The notes beneath the pieces were generated by a model that had not been told where the DNA came from, ran no database searches, and saw only the letters and a program-made list of their open reading frames with translations. Below, one piece after another: positions 17,839 to 26,539 of a stretch of DNA of 64,000 bases. The DNA comes from Polaromonas sp. (GTDB lineage Bacteria > Pseudomonadota > Gammaproteobacteria > Burkholderiales > Burkholderiaceae_C): the NCBI RefSeq assembly GCF_012927455.1, contig NZ_JABBPE010000021.1, forward strand, positions 62,001 to 126,000, given 5' to 3'. The translations under genes and the position numbers were made by a program. Position 1 is the stretch's first letter. The number at the start of each line of letters is the position of its first letter.

Positions 17839-18777
17839 TTAGTCCCTGGGCCGGATTTCCAGAATCATCGGTGTCGGCACCCGGCCATCGACGTCACGCG
17901 GCAAGGTGCCGGTGCGGATGACGGCCTTGATCGCCGCTTCGTCCCAGGCCTTGTCGCCGCTTGACTTGACCAGGCGCTGGCTGACGATGCTGCCGTCTAG
18001 CGTGGTGCGCACTTCAATTTCGGCCTTCGGGTTGCCGCTGATGTCGTCGGTGAATATCACGTTGGGCTTGACCGCCGCCCTGACCTTGCCAGCGTAGCCG
18101 GCCGAGGGGCCGCTGGATTTTTGCGCGCTGCCCTTGGCCTCGGCACCGCCCGTGGCGCCGGCCAGCCCCGCAATGCGGTCTATGTTTTGCTGGCGCTGCT
18201 TTTCTGCTGCGGCCTGCGCCAGCTTTTGCTGCGCCTGCTCTTTGGCGTCCTGCTTTTTCGCCTCAGCCTTTTTGGCGTCTTCTAACACTTTGCGCTGGGC
18301 CAGTTCCTCTTTGGCTTGCTGCGCCTTGTCTTTTTCCTTCTCTTTTTCTTTTTCCTTTTTCGCTTGCAGCTCGGCCTTTTGTTTGTCTTGCAGCCTTTGT
18401 TCCCGTTCCTGCGCCTGTTCTTCCTCGGCCTCCTTTTGCTGTTTCAGCAGTTTTCGCTTCTTTTCCTGTTCCAGCGCAATGTCCACGTCCGGCGCGGGAG
18501 GCGCTACCTTGACTTCGCGTGGCGCGGGGGCGGGCGGTGGGGGCGGTGGTGGTGGCGGCGCAGGCGCGGTCTCAACCAGTCGGGGCGCAGCCTCTTGCGG
18601 CAGGCTGGACCACAACTCGGCTTCAAACGAAGATGCGCGGTCGGTGCGTTTCCAGTTGACGCCCCAGGTCAATGCCGCGATGAGCAGCACATGGACCAGC
18701 ATGGCCAGCGCGAAAGCGCGCGGCGAAGCTGGGTCGCGGGGCGGGCCAAATTCAAGTCGGTCTGAGACGCTGGGCAT
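17839..18777 (-). CDS. tolA: Cell-envelope protein TolA
   Basis: The 312-residue protein shows the three TolA parts. A single amino-terminal membrane anchor (FALAMLVHVLLIAALTWGV, residues about 22-40) is followed by a proline-rich stretch (APPPPPPPPPAPAP) and a long Lys/Glu/Ala/Gln-rich helical domain II (residues about 95-205). A TonB-like domain III ends the protein (EIEVRTTLDGSIVSQRLVKSS, then WDEAAIKAVI). TolA links TolQR in the inner membrane to TolB/Pal and helps outer-membrane constriction at division. It follows tolR by 32 bases. The usual tolB and pal genes do not follow; dnaE does. Confidence 0.93.
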   Translation of the reverse strand: MPSVSDRLEFGPPRDPASPRAFALAMLVHVLLIAALTWGVNWKRTDRASSFEAELWSSLPQEAAPRLVETAPAPPPPPPPPPAPAPREVKVAPPAPDVDIALEQEKKRKLLKQQKEAEEEQAQEREQRLQDKQKAELQAKKEKEKEKEKDKAQQAKEELAQRKVLEDAKKAEAKKQDAKEQAQQKLAQAAAEKQRQQNIDRIAGLAGATGGAEAKGSAQKSSGPSAGYAGKVRAAVKPNVIFTDDISGNPKAEIEVRTTLDGSIVSQRLVKSSGDKAWDEAAIKAVIRTGTLPRDVDGRVPTPMILEIRPRD

Positions 18778-18809
18778 GGTGTTTTCGGGGCGTCAAGCGG
18801 TTCGCTGGG

Positions 18810-19244
<435 letters not shown>

Positions 19245-19265
19245 GTAGTGGCTTCCTTAGCAAGA

Positions 19266-19475
19266 TGGCCGCAGCACAGGCCGCGTTGTGAAAAGCATGG
19301 AGGCTTTCTCTACCCACCAGCAGGGGCCGCGGAACCGGCTTTGCCGGGCCGCAGGCGCCGGGCTGCGAGACGCAGCCCTTCTGCGTGCCGTCCAAGCCTG
19401 CACTGCAGGCTCGGAGCCGCGGCACACAGCCCCCTCGGGGGGCAGCGCATTACACGAAGTGAAAAGCGTGGGGGC
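19266..19475 (+). repeat. Family B dispersed repeat splitting tolQ from tolR
   Basis: This copy begins GGCCGCAGCACAGGCCGCG and ends GTGAAAAGCGTGGGGGC. It shares about 40 consecutive bases around CCAGCAGGGGCCGCGGAACC with the inverted copy at 20626. It contains CCCCCTCGGGGGG and several smaller hairpins. It fills nearly the whole gap between tolQ and tolR, so TolR synthesis must rely on read-through of this structured RNA or on a promoter within it. Confidence 0.8.
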
Positions 19476-19482
19476 CCACATC

Positions 19483-20175
19483 TCAATGGCCCGACGGCGA
19501 CTGCGCGCCCAAGTTGCGCTGCAGGATGTTGGAGAACTCTTCGATAAAAGTTTCCAGCCGGTTCGCGATGCGGTCGATATCGTGCGAGAAGCGGTTGTAT
19601 GCCACCACAGCAGGAATGGCCGCAAACAGGCCAATAGCCGTGGCCACCAGCGCCTCGGCAATACCGGGCGCCACCGTTGCCAGCGTCACCTGTTCGAGTG
19701 CCGCCAGCCCGGTGAAGGCGTGCATGATGCCCCAGACCGTGCCGAACAGGCCCACATAGGGGGACACCGAGCCGACGGTGGCCAGAAAGGACAGGTTGAC
19801 CTCAATCGCATCGGCTTCGCGCTGGTAACTCGCCCGCATGGCGCGACGGGCGCCGTCCAGCAGCGTGCCGGCATCGGAAATATGGCGTTCGCGCAGTTTT
19901 TGATATTCGCGCATGCCGCTGGCAAAAATCCGCTCCATCGAGCCAGAGTGCTTGGCGTTTTGCGCCGCGCCGGCAAACAGGTCGTTCAGGCTGGTGCCTG
20001 ACCAGAACTCGCGGTCAAATTCGTCGTTGAGCAGCTGGGCCTTTTTGAGCGACACGATCTTCCTGAAAATGGCGGCCCAGCTGGCGATGGAAACACCGAC
20101 CAGCAGCACGACAACCAGCTGGACGACCCAGCTCGCGTTAAGAATCAGGCTGACGATGGAGAGGTCTTGGTTCAT
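19483..20175 (-). CDS. tolQ: TolQ/ExbB-family proton channel subunit
   Basis: This 230-residue inner-membrane protein has three hydrophobic helices, near residues 13-38 (ASWVVQLVVVLLVGVSIASW), 132-155 (TVGSVSPYVGLFGTVWGIMHAF) and 168-190 (VAPGIAEALVATAIGLFAAIPA). The last two carry the conserved TolQ/ExbB pattern with the threonine and alanine residues that line the proton path. With TolR it energises TolA. It begins 18 bases after the YbgC stop, the usual ybgC-tolQ order. Confidence 0.95.
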   Translation of the reverse strand: MNQDLSIVSLILNASWVVQLVVVLLVGVSIASWAAIFRKIVSLKKAQLLNDEFDREFWSGTSLNDLFAGAAQNAKHSGSMERIFASGMREYQKLRERHISDAGTLLDGARRAMRASYQREADAIEVNLSFLATVGSVSPYVGLFGTVWGIMHAFTGLAALEQVTLATVAPGIAEALVATAIGLFAAIPAVVAYNRFSHDIDRIANRLETFIEEFSNILQRNLGAQSPSGH

Positions 20176-20193
20176 GAGGAATTTTTTAAACAG

Positions 20194-20634
20194 TCAGGAA
20201 GGAAAGCGGGCATACAGAGATGCGGGCATGCGTGTGGGTTTGAGATTGGCGGCATCGACCCAGCCTATTCGTATCGAGCCTTCGCAAAGCAGCCTGTCGG
20301 CCTGCCCAGGATTTGGCGTTTGGGTTGTTTGCTCTGTTTTTAATAGCGCCTGCTGCTTGATTATCAAGGACGCCCGGCCGGTCTCGATCAGGCTGGCGGT
20401 AACAATCAGTTCATCGTCAAGACGCGCCGGGCGCAGGTAGCGGATGCTGGTTTGCGTCACTACAAACAGGCCACCGGTCTCGTCCTTCAGGCGTTGCTGC
20501 GCGATGCCCAGTGATCTGAGCCATTCGGTGCGTGAACGTTCAAAAAATTTCAGGTAGTTGGCGTAAAAAACAATGCCGCCGGCGTCGGTGTCTTCCCAGT
20601 AAACCCGAATCGGCCACTGGAAGATTGCCCCCAC
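20194..20634 (-). CDS. ybgC: YbgC-type acyl-CoA thioesterase
   Basis: This is a hotdog-fold thioesterase of the tol-pal cluster. The diagnostic run PIRVYWEDTDAGGIVFYANY holds the catalytic aspartate and is followed by KFFERSRTEWLRSLGI. The start is uncertain. A GTG at 20634, at the very edge of a family B repeat, gives 146 residues, the normal family size. An in-frame ATG at 20772, eight bases after the aminotransferase stop, would read straight through the repeat and add 46 residues (beginning MNQAGTGKEPG), with no stop codon on the way. YbgC hydrolyses short acyl-CoAs or acyl-ACP near the membrane. The position before tolQ supports the call. Confidence 0.88.
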   Translation of the reverse strand: MGAIFQWPIRVYWEDTDAGGIVFYANYLKFFERSRTEWLRSLGIAQQRLKDETGGLFVVTQTSIRYLRPARLDDELIVTASLIETGRASLIIKQQALLKTEQTTQTPNPGQADRLLCEGSIRIGWVDAANLKPTRMPASLYARFPS

Positions 20635-20722
20635 GCTTGCCACTTCGTGTGCTGCGCTGCCCCCCGAGGGGGCCACTGCGCCTGCGGCCCGGCAAAGCCG
20701 GTTCCGCGGCCCCTGCTGGTCT
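20626..20722 (-). repeat. Family B dispersed repeat at the ybgC start
   Basis: Inverted copy. Read on the minus strand it contains CCAGCAGGGGCCGCGGAACC and GCCGGGCCGCAGGCG, then CCCCCTCGGGGGGCAGCGC and ends CAAGCGTGGGGGC. It lies between the aminotransferase stop and the conserved part of ybgC and is open in the ybgC frame. Confidence 0.78.
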
Positions 20723-20779
20723 GGAGCGGGCAGTGTGACCCCCGGTTCCTTCCCTGTGCCGGCTTGGTTCATCTGTCGG

Positions 20780-21976
20780 CTAGCCAAGGACAGACTCCAG
20801 TCGCGCCACGGCTTCGCGCAAATGCGCCATCGAGCTGGCCGTTGAAAAACGCACAAACTGCTCGGGCGCGGCGTGGCCGAAATCACGGCCTGGCGTGACG
20901 GCCAGGTGGGCGCGCTGCATCAGTTCAAAAGCAAAGTCCCAGCTGCCGCTGACGCCCAGGCGCGCTGCGGCGTCAGTGCAGTCGGCATAGGCGTAAAACG
21001 CGCCGTCGGGCATTACCGGCACGCGCAGGCCCAGGCGATTGAGTTCGGGGATGAAGTAGTCGCGCCTGGCCTTGAACTCGGCGCGTCGGCGTTCATACTC
21101 CTGCAGGCTGTCGGGCTCAAAGCAGGCCAGCGCGGCGTGTTGGGCCACGGTGCTGGCGCAGATAAACAGGTTTTGCGCAATCCGCTCAATCACCGGCGTC
21201 AGCGCTTCGGGCACGACCAGCCAGCCGAGTCGCCAGCCCGTCATGTTGAAGTACTTGCTGAAGCTGTTGACGCTGATGACGCTCTGGCCCAGCTCGCCCG
21301 GCATAGCCAGCGCCGAATGCCCGAAATGTTCCTCGTAACTCAGGCCCAGGTAAATTTCATCGATCAGCGTGATGCCGCCTCGGCTATGCACAAATTCATG
21401 AATGCGCTGCAACTCTTCAGGCGCAATCGAGGTGCCCGTGGGGTTGGAGGGTGAAGCCAGCAGCACGCCGCGCGTCTGGGCAGTCCAGGCTGCCTTCACT
21501 TTCTGGCGGGTCAGCTGAAAACGCTCGTCGGCGGTGGTCGGGATCAGCACGGCGCGCCCTTCGGCAGCGCTGACGAAATGCCGGTTGCACGGATAGCTCG
21601 GGTCAGGCATCAGCATCTCGTCCCCCGCCTCTATCAGGGCCAGGCAGGCCAGCTGCAAAGCCGCAGACGCGCCCGCCGTGATGATGATGCGGCCGGGGGC
21701 CACCTGCGCGCCAAAGCGCGTGGCGTACCAGTCGCTGATGCGTTCGCGCAAAGCCGGCAGGCCGGTCGCGTCGGTGTACTGCGTCTTGCCTTGCGCGATG
21801 GCACGGGTTGCTGCCTGCTGGACCAGCGGCGGCGCCGTGAAGTCGGGCTCGCCAATGTTCAGAAAGATCATGGGCTGGCTGGTATGGGCCACTTCGCGCG
21901 CCAGCGCCGCAGCCGCCTTGGCAACCTCCATGACATAGAACGGCTCAATCCGCTGAGCCCGCTGGGCAATTTTCAA
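20780..21976 (-). CDS. PLP-dependent class I/II aminotransferase
   Basis: This fold-type I aminotransferase has 398 residues. The cofactor lysine sits in NSFSKYFNMTGWRLGW (near residue 240). Substrate and PLP contacts appear as NIGEPDF, YTDATGLPALRERI, SPSNPTGT and RFSTASS. The start is taken as TTG at 21976: AGGAAAGG lies 6 bases upstream, the codon begins 1 base after the nusB stop, and the protein then opens MKIAQRAQRIEPFYVMEVAKAA, typical of the family. Upstream in-frame ATGs would lie deep inside nusB. The substrate is unknown. The gene sits between nusB and ybgC in one transcription direction. Confidence 0.9.
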   Translation of the reverse strand: MKIAQRAQRIEPFYVMEVAKAAAALAREVAHTSQPMIFLNIGEPDFTAPPLVQQAATRAIAQGKTQYTDATGLPALRERISDWYATRFGAQVAPGRIIITAGASAALQLACLALIEAGDEMLMPDPSYPCNRHFVSAAEGRAVLIPTTADERFQLTRQKVKAAWTAQTRGVLLASPSNPTGTSIAPEELQRIHEFVHSRGGITLIDEIYLGLSYEEHFGHSALAMPGELGQSVISVNSFSKYFNMTGWRLGWLVVPEALTPVIERIAQNLFICASTVAQHAALACFEPDSLQEYERRRAEFKARRDYFIPELNRLGLRVPVMPDGAFYAYADCTDAAARLGVSGSWDFAFELMQRAHLAVTPGRDFGHAAPEQFVRFSTASSMAHLREAVARLESVLG

Positions 21977-21977
21977 G

Positions 21978-22541
21978 TCAAGCCTTTCCTGCTTCTGGAA
22001 GTATTGGGTGTGGCGCCTGCTCAGTCTTGTTCGACTTGTCGGCGGCAACTTCTGCACGGCGCAGCGAAGGCGCCATTTTGTGCAGCACGCCGTTGACGTA
22101 CTTGTGACCGTCGGTGCCGCCAAAGGCCTTGGCCAGCTCAATGCACTCGTTGATCACGACGCGGTAGGGAACGTCCAGGCAGTGGGTGAATTCGTAAACA
22201 CCTATCCACAGCACGGCGTGCTCCACCGGTGAAATTTCGGTCATCTTGCGGTCGAGCAAGGGGGTAATGGCGGCGTCAAGTGCTGTTGCGTCTTCAATGC
22301 AGCCGCGCAGCAGGGCATCGTAATGGGCCGAATCTGCCTTGTGAAAGCCGACCAGATCGCGAGTGAAGGCATCAATGGAATCGGTCTCGTTTCGGCCCAC
22401 CAAGTGCTGGTATAGCGCTTGCAGTGCGAATTCACGCGCGCGCGTCCGGGCAGACTTGTCAGCCGCTTTTTTAACGCCGGTGTCGGTCAAGCCGCTGCGG
22501 GTTTGCGGCGGTCGGTTAGTTTTGGTGATGGGTTCAGCCAT
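21978..22541 (-). CDS. nusB: Transcription antitermination protein NusB
   Basis: The 187-residue protein starts with a non-conserved basic tail (about 30 residues) and then the NusB fold: [19 protein letters not shown] and [38 protein letters not shown], then [12 protein letters not shown]. NusB binds boxA RNA with NusE (S10) and supports rRNA transcription antitermination. It directly follows ribH (36-base gap), the widespread ribH-nusB pairing. The last codons lead into a Shine-Dalgarno sequence for the next gene. Confidence 0.96.
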   Translation of the reverse strand: MAEPITKTNRPPQTRSGLTDTGVKKAADKSARTRAREFALQALYQHLVGRNETDSIDAFTRDLVGFHKADSAHYDALLRGCIEDATALDAAITPLLDRKMTEISPVEHAVLWIGVYEFTHCLDVPYRVVINECIELAKAFGGTDGHKYVNGVLHKMAPSLRRAEVAADKSNKTEQAPHPILPEAGKA

Positions 22542-22577
22542 GAGGCGCCGTTCAGGTAGGGGTGAGGAGCCAGCGGC

Positions 22578-23042
22578 TCAGGAGAGTTGGTTCATCAGGT
22601 TGGCCATCTCGACGGCCACGCGCGCGGCATCGCGTCCTTTTTCGTGCTGACGCGCCTGCGCCTGCGCGAGGGTTTCGGTGGTCAGGATCGCGTTGGCTAT
22701 CGGCAGCTGGTAGTCCAGCGCCAGGCGAGTCACGGCCGCACCGCTTTCATTGGCTACCAGCTCGAAGTGGTAGGTTTCGCCGCGGATGATGCAGCCCAGC
22801 GCCACCAGGGCATCGTAGTTTTCGCTCTCGGCCAGCGCTTGCAGCGCGCAAGGCACTTCCAGCGCGCCCGGCACCCGTACGTGCGTGATGTTTTCTTCTT
22901 CCACGCCCAGCGCCACAAGCTCTTGCCTGCAGGCTGCGGCCAGGGCGTCGGTCACGCTCTCGTTGTAGCGCGCCTGCACCATGCCAATGGAAAGCTTCTT
23001 GCCGTCCAGCTTGTCAGCCGAACCTTTTTCTGCACCGAACAC
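22578..23042 (-). CDS. ribH: 6,7-dimethyl-8-ribityllumazine synthase
   Basis: The 154-residue lumazine synthase condenses 5-amino-6-ribitylaminouracil with 3,4-dihydroxy-2-butanone 4-phosphate. Conserved stretches are [12 protein letters not shown] (near the start), [38 protein letters not shown] with the catalytic histidine, and [18 protein letters not shown]. It lies in the cluster ribD-ribE-ribBA-ribH and is followed by nusB. Confidence 0.97.
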   Translation of the reverse strand: MFGAEKGSADKLDGKKLSIGMVQARYNESVTDALAAACRQELVALGVEEENITHVRVPGALEVPCALQALAESENYDALVALGCIIRGETYHFELVANESGAAVTRLALDYQLPIANAILTTETLAQAQARQHEKGRDAARVAVEMANLMNQLS

Positions 23043-23107
23043 GATAAATTCCCCTTGCTTTGCTTCAAATTAATTGGATAGCCTGATTGAGGGCCGGATG
23101 GAAAGCC

Positions 23108-24214
23108 CTAGTCTTTGCTGATGTAGCCGACGATTTCGAGGCCATAGCCCGTCATGCTGGGCATGCGGCGCGGATTGCCCATGAGATTCATCTTTTGCAC
23201 GCCGCATTCACGCAAGATTTGTGCGCCTACACCGTAGGTCCGCAAGTCCATGCGGCCGCGCTCAGGCGCCTGGCTGGCGCGGGCCGTGCCCTCAAATTGC
23301 GCCAGCAGCTGTGCCGCGCTTTCGCCACAGTTCAGCAGCACCACCACGCCCCGGCCTTCTGCAGCCATATGCTTGAGGCTTTGGTCCAGACTCCACGAAT
23401 GCATGGGGCGGCCGGTTTCCAGCAGGTCCAGCACCGACAGTGGCTCGTGTACGCGCACGGCCACGGTATCTTCAACGGCCCATTGGCCTTTGACCAGTGC
23501 GAGGTGCAGCTCCTGGCTGATTTTGTCCCGGAAGGCCTGGGCCGTGAATTCGCCAAAGGCGGTCTGAAGGGTGCGGCTGCCGACCTTCTCAAGCAGCGAC
23601 TCGGTGCGGCTGCGGTGCTCAATCAGGTCGGCAATGGTGCCAATTTTCAGGCCGTGCTCAGCCGCAAACACTTGCAAGTCAGGCAGACGGGCCATGGTGC
23701 CGTCATCGTTCATGATTTCGCAAATTACCGCTGCTGGCGAGCAACCTGCCATGGCCGCCAGGTCGCAACCCGCTTCGGTATGGCCGGCCCGCATCAACAC
23801 GCCACCATCGACCGCCTGCAGCGGGAAAATGTGGCCGGGCTGCACCAAGTCGCTGACCTTGGCATTCTTGGCCACGGCAGCCTGCACCGTGCGGGAACGG
23901 TCGGCGGCAGAAATGCCGGTTGTCACGCCTTCAGCAGCCTCAATAGAAACCGTAAAAGCGGTTGAATACTGGGCGCCATTGCGCGCGGCCATGGGCGGCA
24001 AGCGCAGCAACTGGCAGCGTTCGCGCGTTAGCGTCAGGCAAATCAGGCCACGGCCAAAGCGTGCCATGAAATTGACGGCTTCAGGCGTGACATGGTCGGC
24101 GGCCAGCACCAGGTCGCCTTCGTTTTCGCGGTCCTCTTCGTCCACCAGAATGACCATGCGGCCGGCGCGTATGTCGGCAACGATGTCTTCAACCGGGGAA
24201 ATTACTGTGTTCAT
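23108..24214 (-). CDS. ribBA: 3,4-dihydroxy-2-butanone-4-phosphate synthase with degenerate RibA-like half (RibBX type)
   Basis: This 368-residue fusion has an intact RibB half (residues 1-205): VILVDEEDRENEGDLV, GLICLTLTRERC, TAFTVSIEAAEGVTTGISA and RAGHTEAGCDLA are all present. The second half aligns in layout with GTP cyclohydrolase II but lacks the zinc cysteines. Where active enzymes have a VHSECLTGD..RCDCG run, this protein has VRVHEPLSVLDLLETG and MHSWSLDQ. RibBX proteins with an inactive RibA-like part are known in other proteobacteria, so an independent RibA is expected elsewhere. The start overlaps the ribE stop (ATGA). Confidence 0.93.
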   Translation of the reverse strand: MNTVISPVEDIVADIRAGRMVILVDEEDRENEGDLVLAADHVTPEAVNFMARFGRGLICLTLTRERCQLLRLPPMAARNGAQYSTAFTVSIEAAEGVTTGISAADRSRTVQAAVAKNAKVSDLVQPGHIFPLQAVDGGVLMRAGHTEAGCDLAAMAGCSPAAVICEIMNDDGTMARLPDLQVFAAEHGLKIGTIADLIEHRSRTESLLEKVGSRTLQTAFGEFTAQAFRDKISQELHLALVKGQWAVEDTVAVRVHEPLSVLDLLETGRPMHSWSLDQSLKHMAAEGRGVVVLLNCGESAAQLLAQFEGTARASQAPERGRMDLRTYGVGAQILRECGVQKMNLMGNPRRMPSMTGYGLEIVGYISKD

Positions 24215-24870
24215 GAGCTAGCCTGTTTGGGTGTACTTGTGTTTTGCAGCATGCGTTCGACATAGCGCGCGATCAGGTCAATTTCCAGATTGACCTGAGC
24301 GCCTTGGGCCAGTTGGCCAAGCGCCGTGCTTTGAACGGTGTGGGGAATCAGGTTGATGCTGATCTCGCAGCCCGCCGCATTGACAGTGTCGCCCGCCAGA
24401 TCAGTGACCCGGTTCACCGTCAGGCTCACGCCGTTGACGGTGATGGAGCCTTTATAGGCCAGGTATTTGCCCAACTCTTGCGGCGCGCCAATGCGAAGCT
24501 CCCAGCTTTCACCCACCTGGGCGAAATGCGTGACGCTGCCGATGCCGTCTACATGGCCCGACACCATGTGGCCGCCGAGCCGGTCATGGGCACGCAAGGC
24601 CTTTTCGAGGTTGATGATGCCGGGCTCAGCCAGGCCGCAGGTTTTGGCTAGAGATTCGACGGAAATATCGATGGAAAACCGGTTGTTGGCAGCGTCCAGC
24701 TTGGTCGCTGTCATGCAGGCACCGTTCAGCGCAATGCTGTCGCCTAAAGCCACATCGTTGAGGTAACCCGCAGGCGTTTCGATGGTGAGGCGCTTGCCAT
24801 GGTCTGAAGAGCTGCCCTGGCTATGGATGGCGACGATGCGCCCCAAGCCGGTAATGATTCCGGTAAACAT
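24211..24870 (-). CDS. ribE: Riboflavin synthase alpha subunit
   Basis: The 219-residue protein is made of two homologous lumazine-binding domains. The first starts with the family signature MFTGIITGLGRI and has GDSIALNGACMTAT; the second repeats it as AYKGSITVNGVSLTVN. GGHMVSGHVDGIG is also present. It dismutates two molecules of 6,7-dimethyl-8-ribityllumazine to riboflavin. It lies 102 bases downstream of ribD and overlaps ribBA by four bases. No FMN-riboswitch-like leader was seen in front of it. Confidence 0.97.
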   Translation of the reverse strand: MFTGIITGLGRIVAIHSQGSSSDHGKRLTIETPAGYLNDVALGDSIALNGACMTATKLDAANNRFSIDISVESLAKTCGLAEPGIINLEKALRAHDRLGGHMVSGHVDGIGSVTHFAQVGESWELRIGAPQELGKYLAYKGSITVNGVSLTVNRVTDLAGDTVNAAGCEISINLIPHTVQSTALGQLAQGAQVNLEIDLIARYVERMLQNTSTPKQASS

Positions 24871-24972
24871 GACGCTATTTTCGCAGGGAAAACTGGCAGA
24901 ACCAAGGAGCGGCTTACGAAAGGCCCGAAAAAGGCCGCCAGAACGCCGTGCGAAGGCGGGGCAAGAAGAGCG

Positions 24973-26079
24973 CTAAAACTGGTCCCGCCCAGCGACGCGG
25001 GCAACAATCCGCAAGTCAGCGCCCACCCTGTCTGTGGACTGAAATTGCAGTTCAATCGCGTCTGAAAGCGCCTGCAGTGGCCCGAATGATGCCATGCCAT
25101 TGCCGGGGCCAAGCAGCTTGGGCGCCAGGTAAAGCAAAAATTCATCGACCAGCCCGGCACGGATCAGCGAGCCATTGAGCTTGCTGCCGGCCTCGATATG
25201 CAGTTCATTGATTTCGCGGCGCGCCAGGTCATTCATCATCGCTGCCAAATCCACTTTGCCGTTGGCGTCAGGCAAACAGCTCACGGTGGCGCCCTTGGCC
25301 ACCAGAGCGGCTTCCCTGGCCGCATCGCGCGTGGCACAGTAAATCCACACCGGCCCCGCCGCCTTGAAGATGTTGGCGCCAGTCGGTGTCTGGAGCAGGC
25401 TGTCCACAATGATGCGGTAGGGTTGCCGGGGTGTTTCGACCAGGCGGACGTCCAGCCGGGGATCGTCTTGCAGCAAGGTTCCAATCCCCGTTAGCACCGC
25501 ACAGGCCCGCGCGCGCCAGGCATGGCCATCGGTTCTGGCTTGCGGCGAGGTGATCCATTGGCTTTGGCCATTGGCCAGCGCGGTGGTGCCGTCCAGCGAG
25601 GCCGCGATTTTCATTCGCACCCAGGGCGTTTTGCGGATCATGCGGCTGAAAAAGCCGATGTTGAGTTCGCGCGATTCGGCCGCGCCGGGTCCGACCTCGA
25701 CTTCGATGCCGGCAGCGCGCAGCTTGGCAAAACCCTGACCCGAAACCAAGGGGTTGGGATCGGCAATCGATGCCACGACCTTTTTTATCCCTGCAGCAAT
25801 GAGTGCGTCACAGCAGGGTCCGGTGCGGCCGTGGTGGGAGCAGGGTTCTAGGGTGACGTAGGCGGTGCAGTCCAAAACCGAGTTGCCACGGGTGGCAGCG
25901 TCACGCAGCGCCATAACTTCAGAATGTAGACCACCTGCATTCTGCGTGAATCCGCAGCCGGCCACCTGACCTTGATGATTGGTGATGACACAGCCAACCC
26001 GAGGGTTGGGGTTTGAAACAAGCAGCGCACGGGCAGCGAGCCCAAGCGCCTGTGCCATCAATGGGTTGGGTGATCCCAT
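24973..26079 (-). CDS. ribD: Bifunctional riboflavin deaminase/reductase RibD
   Basis: About 368 residues. The amino deaminase half shows zinc ligands in HSEVMAL and the PCSHHGRTGPCCDALI motif; NPNPRVGCVI precedes them. The reductase half (from about residue 150) shows TPWVRMKIAASLDG, SQWITSPQAR, and EAGSKLNGSLI, then YLAPKLLG. Together they catalyse two steps of riboflavin synthesis. The ATG at 26079 fits the family; an ATG at 26115 would overlap the pilE end. No good ribosome site is visible for either. The gene begins directly at the end of the pilus cluster. Confidence 0.93.
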   Translation of the reverse strand: MGSPNPLMAQALGLAARALLVSNPNPRVGCVITNHQGQVAGCGFTQNAGGLHSEVMALRDAATRGNSVLDCTAYVTLEPCSHHGRTGPCCDALIAAGIKKVVASIADPNPLVSGQGFAKLRAAGIEVEVGPGAAESRELNIGFFSRMIRKTPWVRMKIAASLDGTTALANGQSQWITSPQARTDGHAWRARACAVLTGIGTLLQDDPRLDVRLVETPRQPYRIIVDSLLQTPTGANIFKAAGPVWIYCATRDAAREAALVAKGATVSCLPDANGKVDLAAMMNDLARREINELHIEAGSKLNGSLIRAGLVDEFLLYLAPKLLGPGNGMASFGPLQALSDAIELQFQSTDRVGADLRIVARVAGRDQF

Positions 26080-26099
26080 GCAAGTTTGTATACGCGTTG

Positions 26100-26513
26100 C
26101 TATCTGTTCCAGCATTCGGTCACCAGCGCGCCCGTAGTAAGCGAAGCCGCGCCGCGAGCACCTGTTTGGGTCAAGGTGTAATCGCCGCACTTGTCACCCA
26201 CTTGCCCGACAGCCGGCGTGGCGGTGAGGGTAAAGGCGGCACCCGTTGCCGAGGCCATGGCAATCGTGTAGCGGCCAGACTGGATGGTCGTAAGCGATGC
26301 AGGAAAGGCCGCGGTCAGTGGATACGTGCCACTTGCGGTCGCGGCACGTTCCATCCATTGCGATGCCTGCAGCAAGGCTGCGCGCGCCTCGGCGCGGTGA
26401 CCCCTGCGTATGTATTCCTGATAACTTGGCACGGCTATGGCTGAAAGGATGGCCACAATGGCCACCACAATCATGACCTCGATCAGCGTAAAGCCTTGGT
26501 GCTTGCGATGCAT
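26100..26513 (-). CDS. pilE: PilE-like type IV minor pilin
   Basis: The product is a 137-residue prepilin. It has a short basic leader ending in HQG, then the methylated phenylalanine and Glu5 of FTLIEVMIVVAIVAILSAIA. The mature part carries two cysteines near the end (DKCGDY and TECWNR), which could form the D-loop disulfide. It closes the fimT-pilV-pilW-pilX-pilY1-pilE cluster, the same order as the Pseudomonas minor pilin operon. It probably belongs to the priming tip complex rather than the fibre. Assignment rests on order and the carboxy cysteine pair. Confidence 0.93.
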   Translation of the reverse strand: MHRKHQGFTLIEVMIVVAIVAILSAIAVPSYQEYIRRGHRAEARAALLQASQWMERAATASGTYPLTAAFPASLTTIQSGRYTIAMASATGAAFTLTATPAVGQVGDKCGDYTLTQTGARGAASLTTGALVTECWNR

Positions 26514-26539
26514 GGGATTGCTCCTGATGAAAAAGCCAA

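Noticed and set aside
20330-20365. Another family A copy inside ybgC
   Set aside because: Only TAATAGCGCCTGCTGCTTG is loosely similar; the GCGCCCGT core and the GGGCTAGAG end are absent.
23043-26120. FMN riboswitch near the riboflavin genes
   Set aside because: Gaps before ribH, ribE and ribD were inspected; they are short and lack the conserved RFN hairpin pattern.
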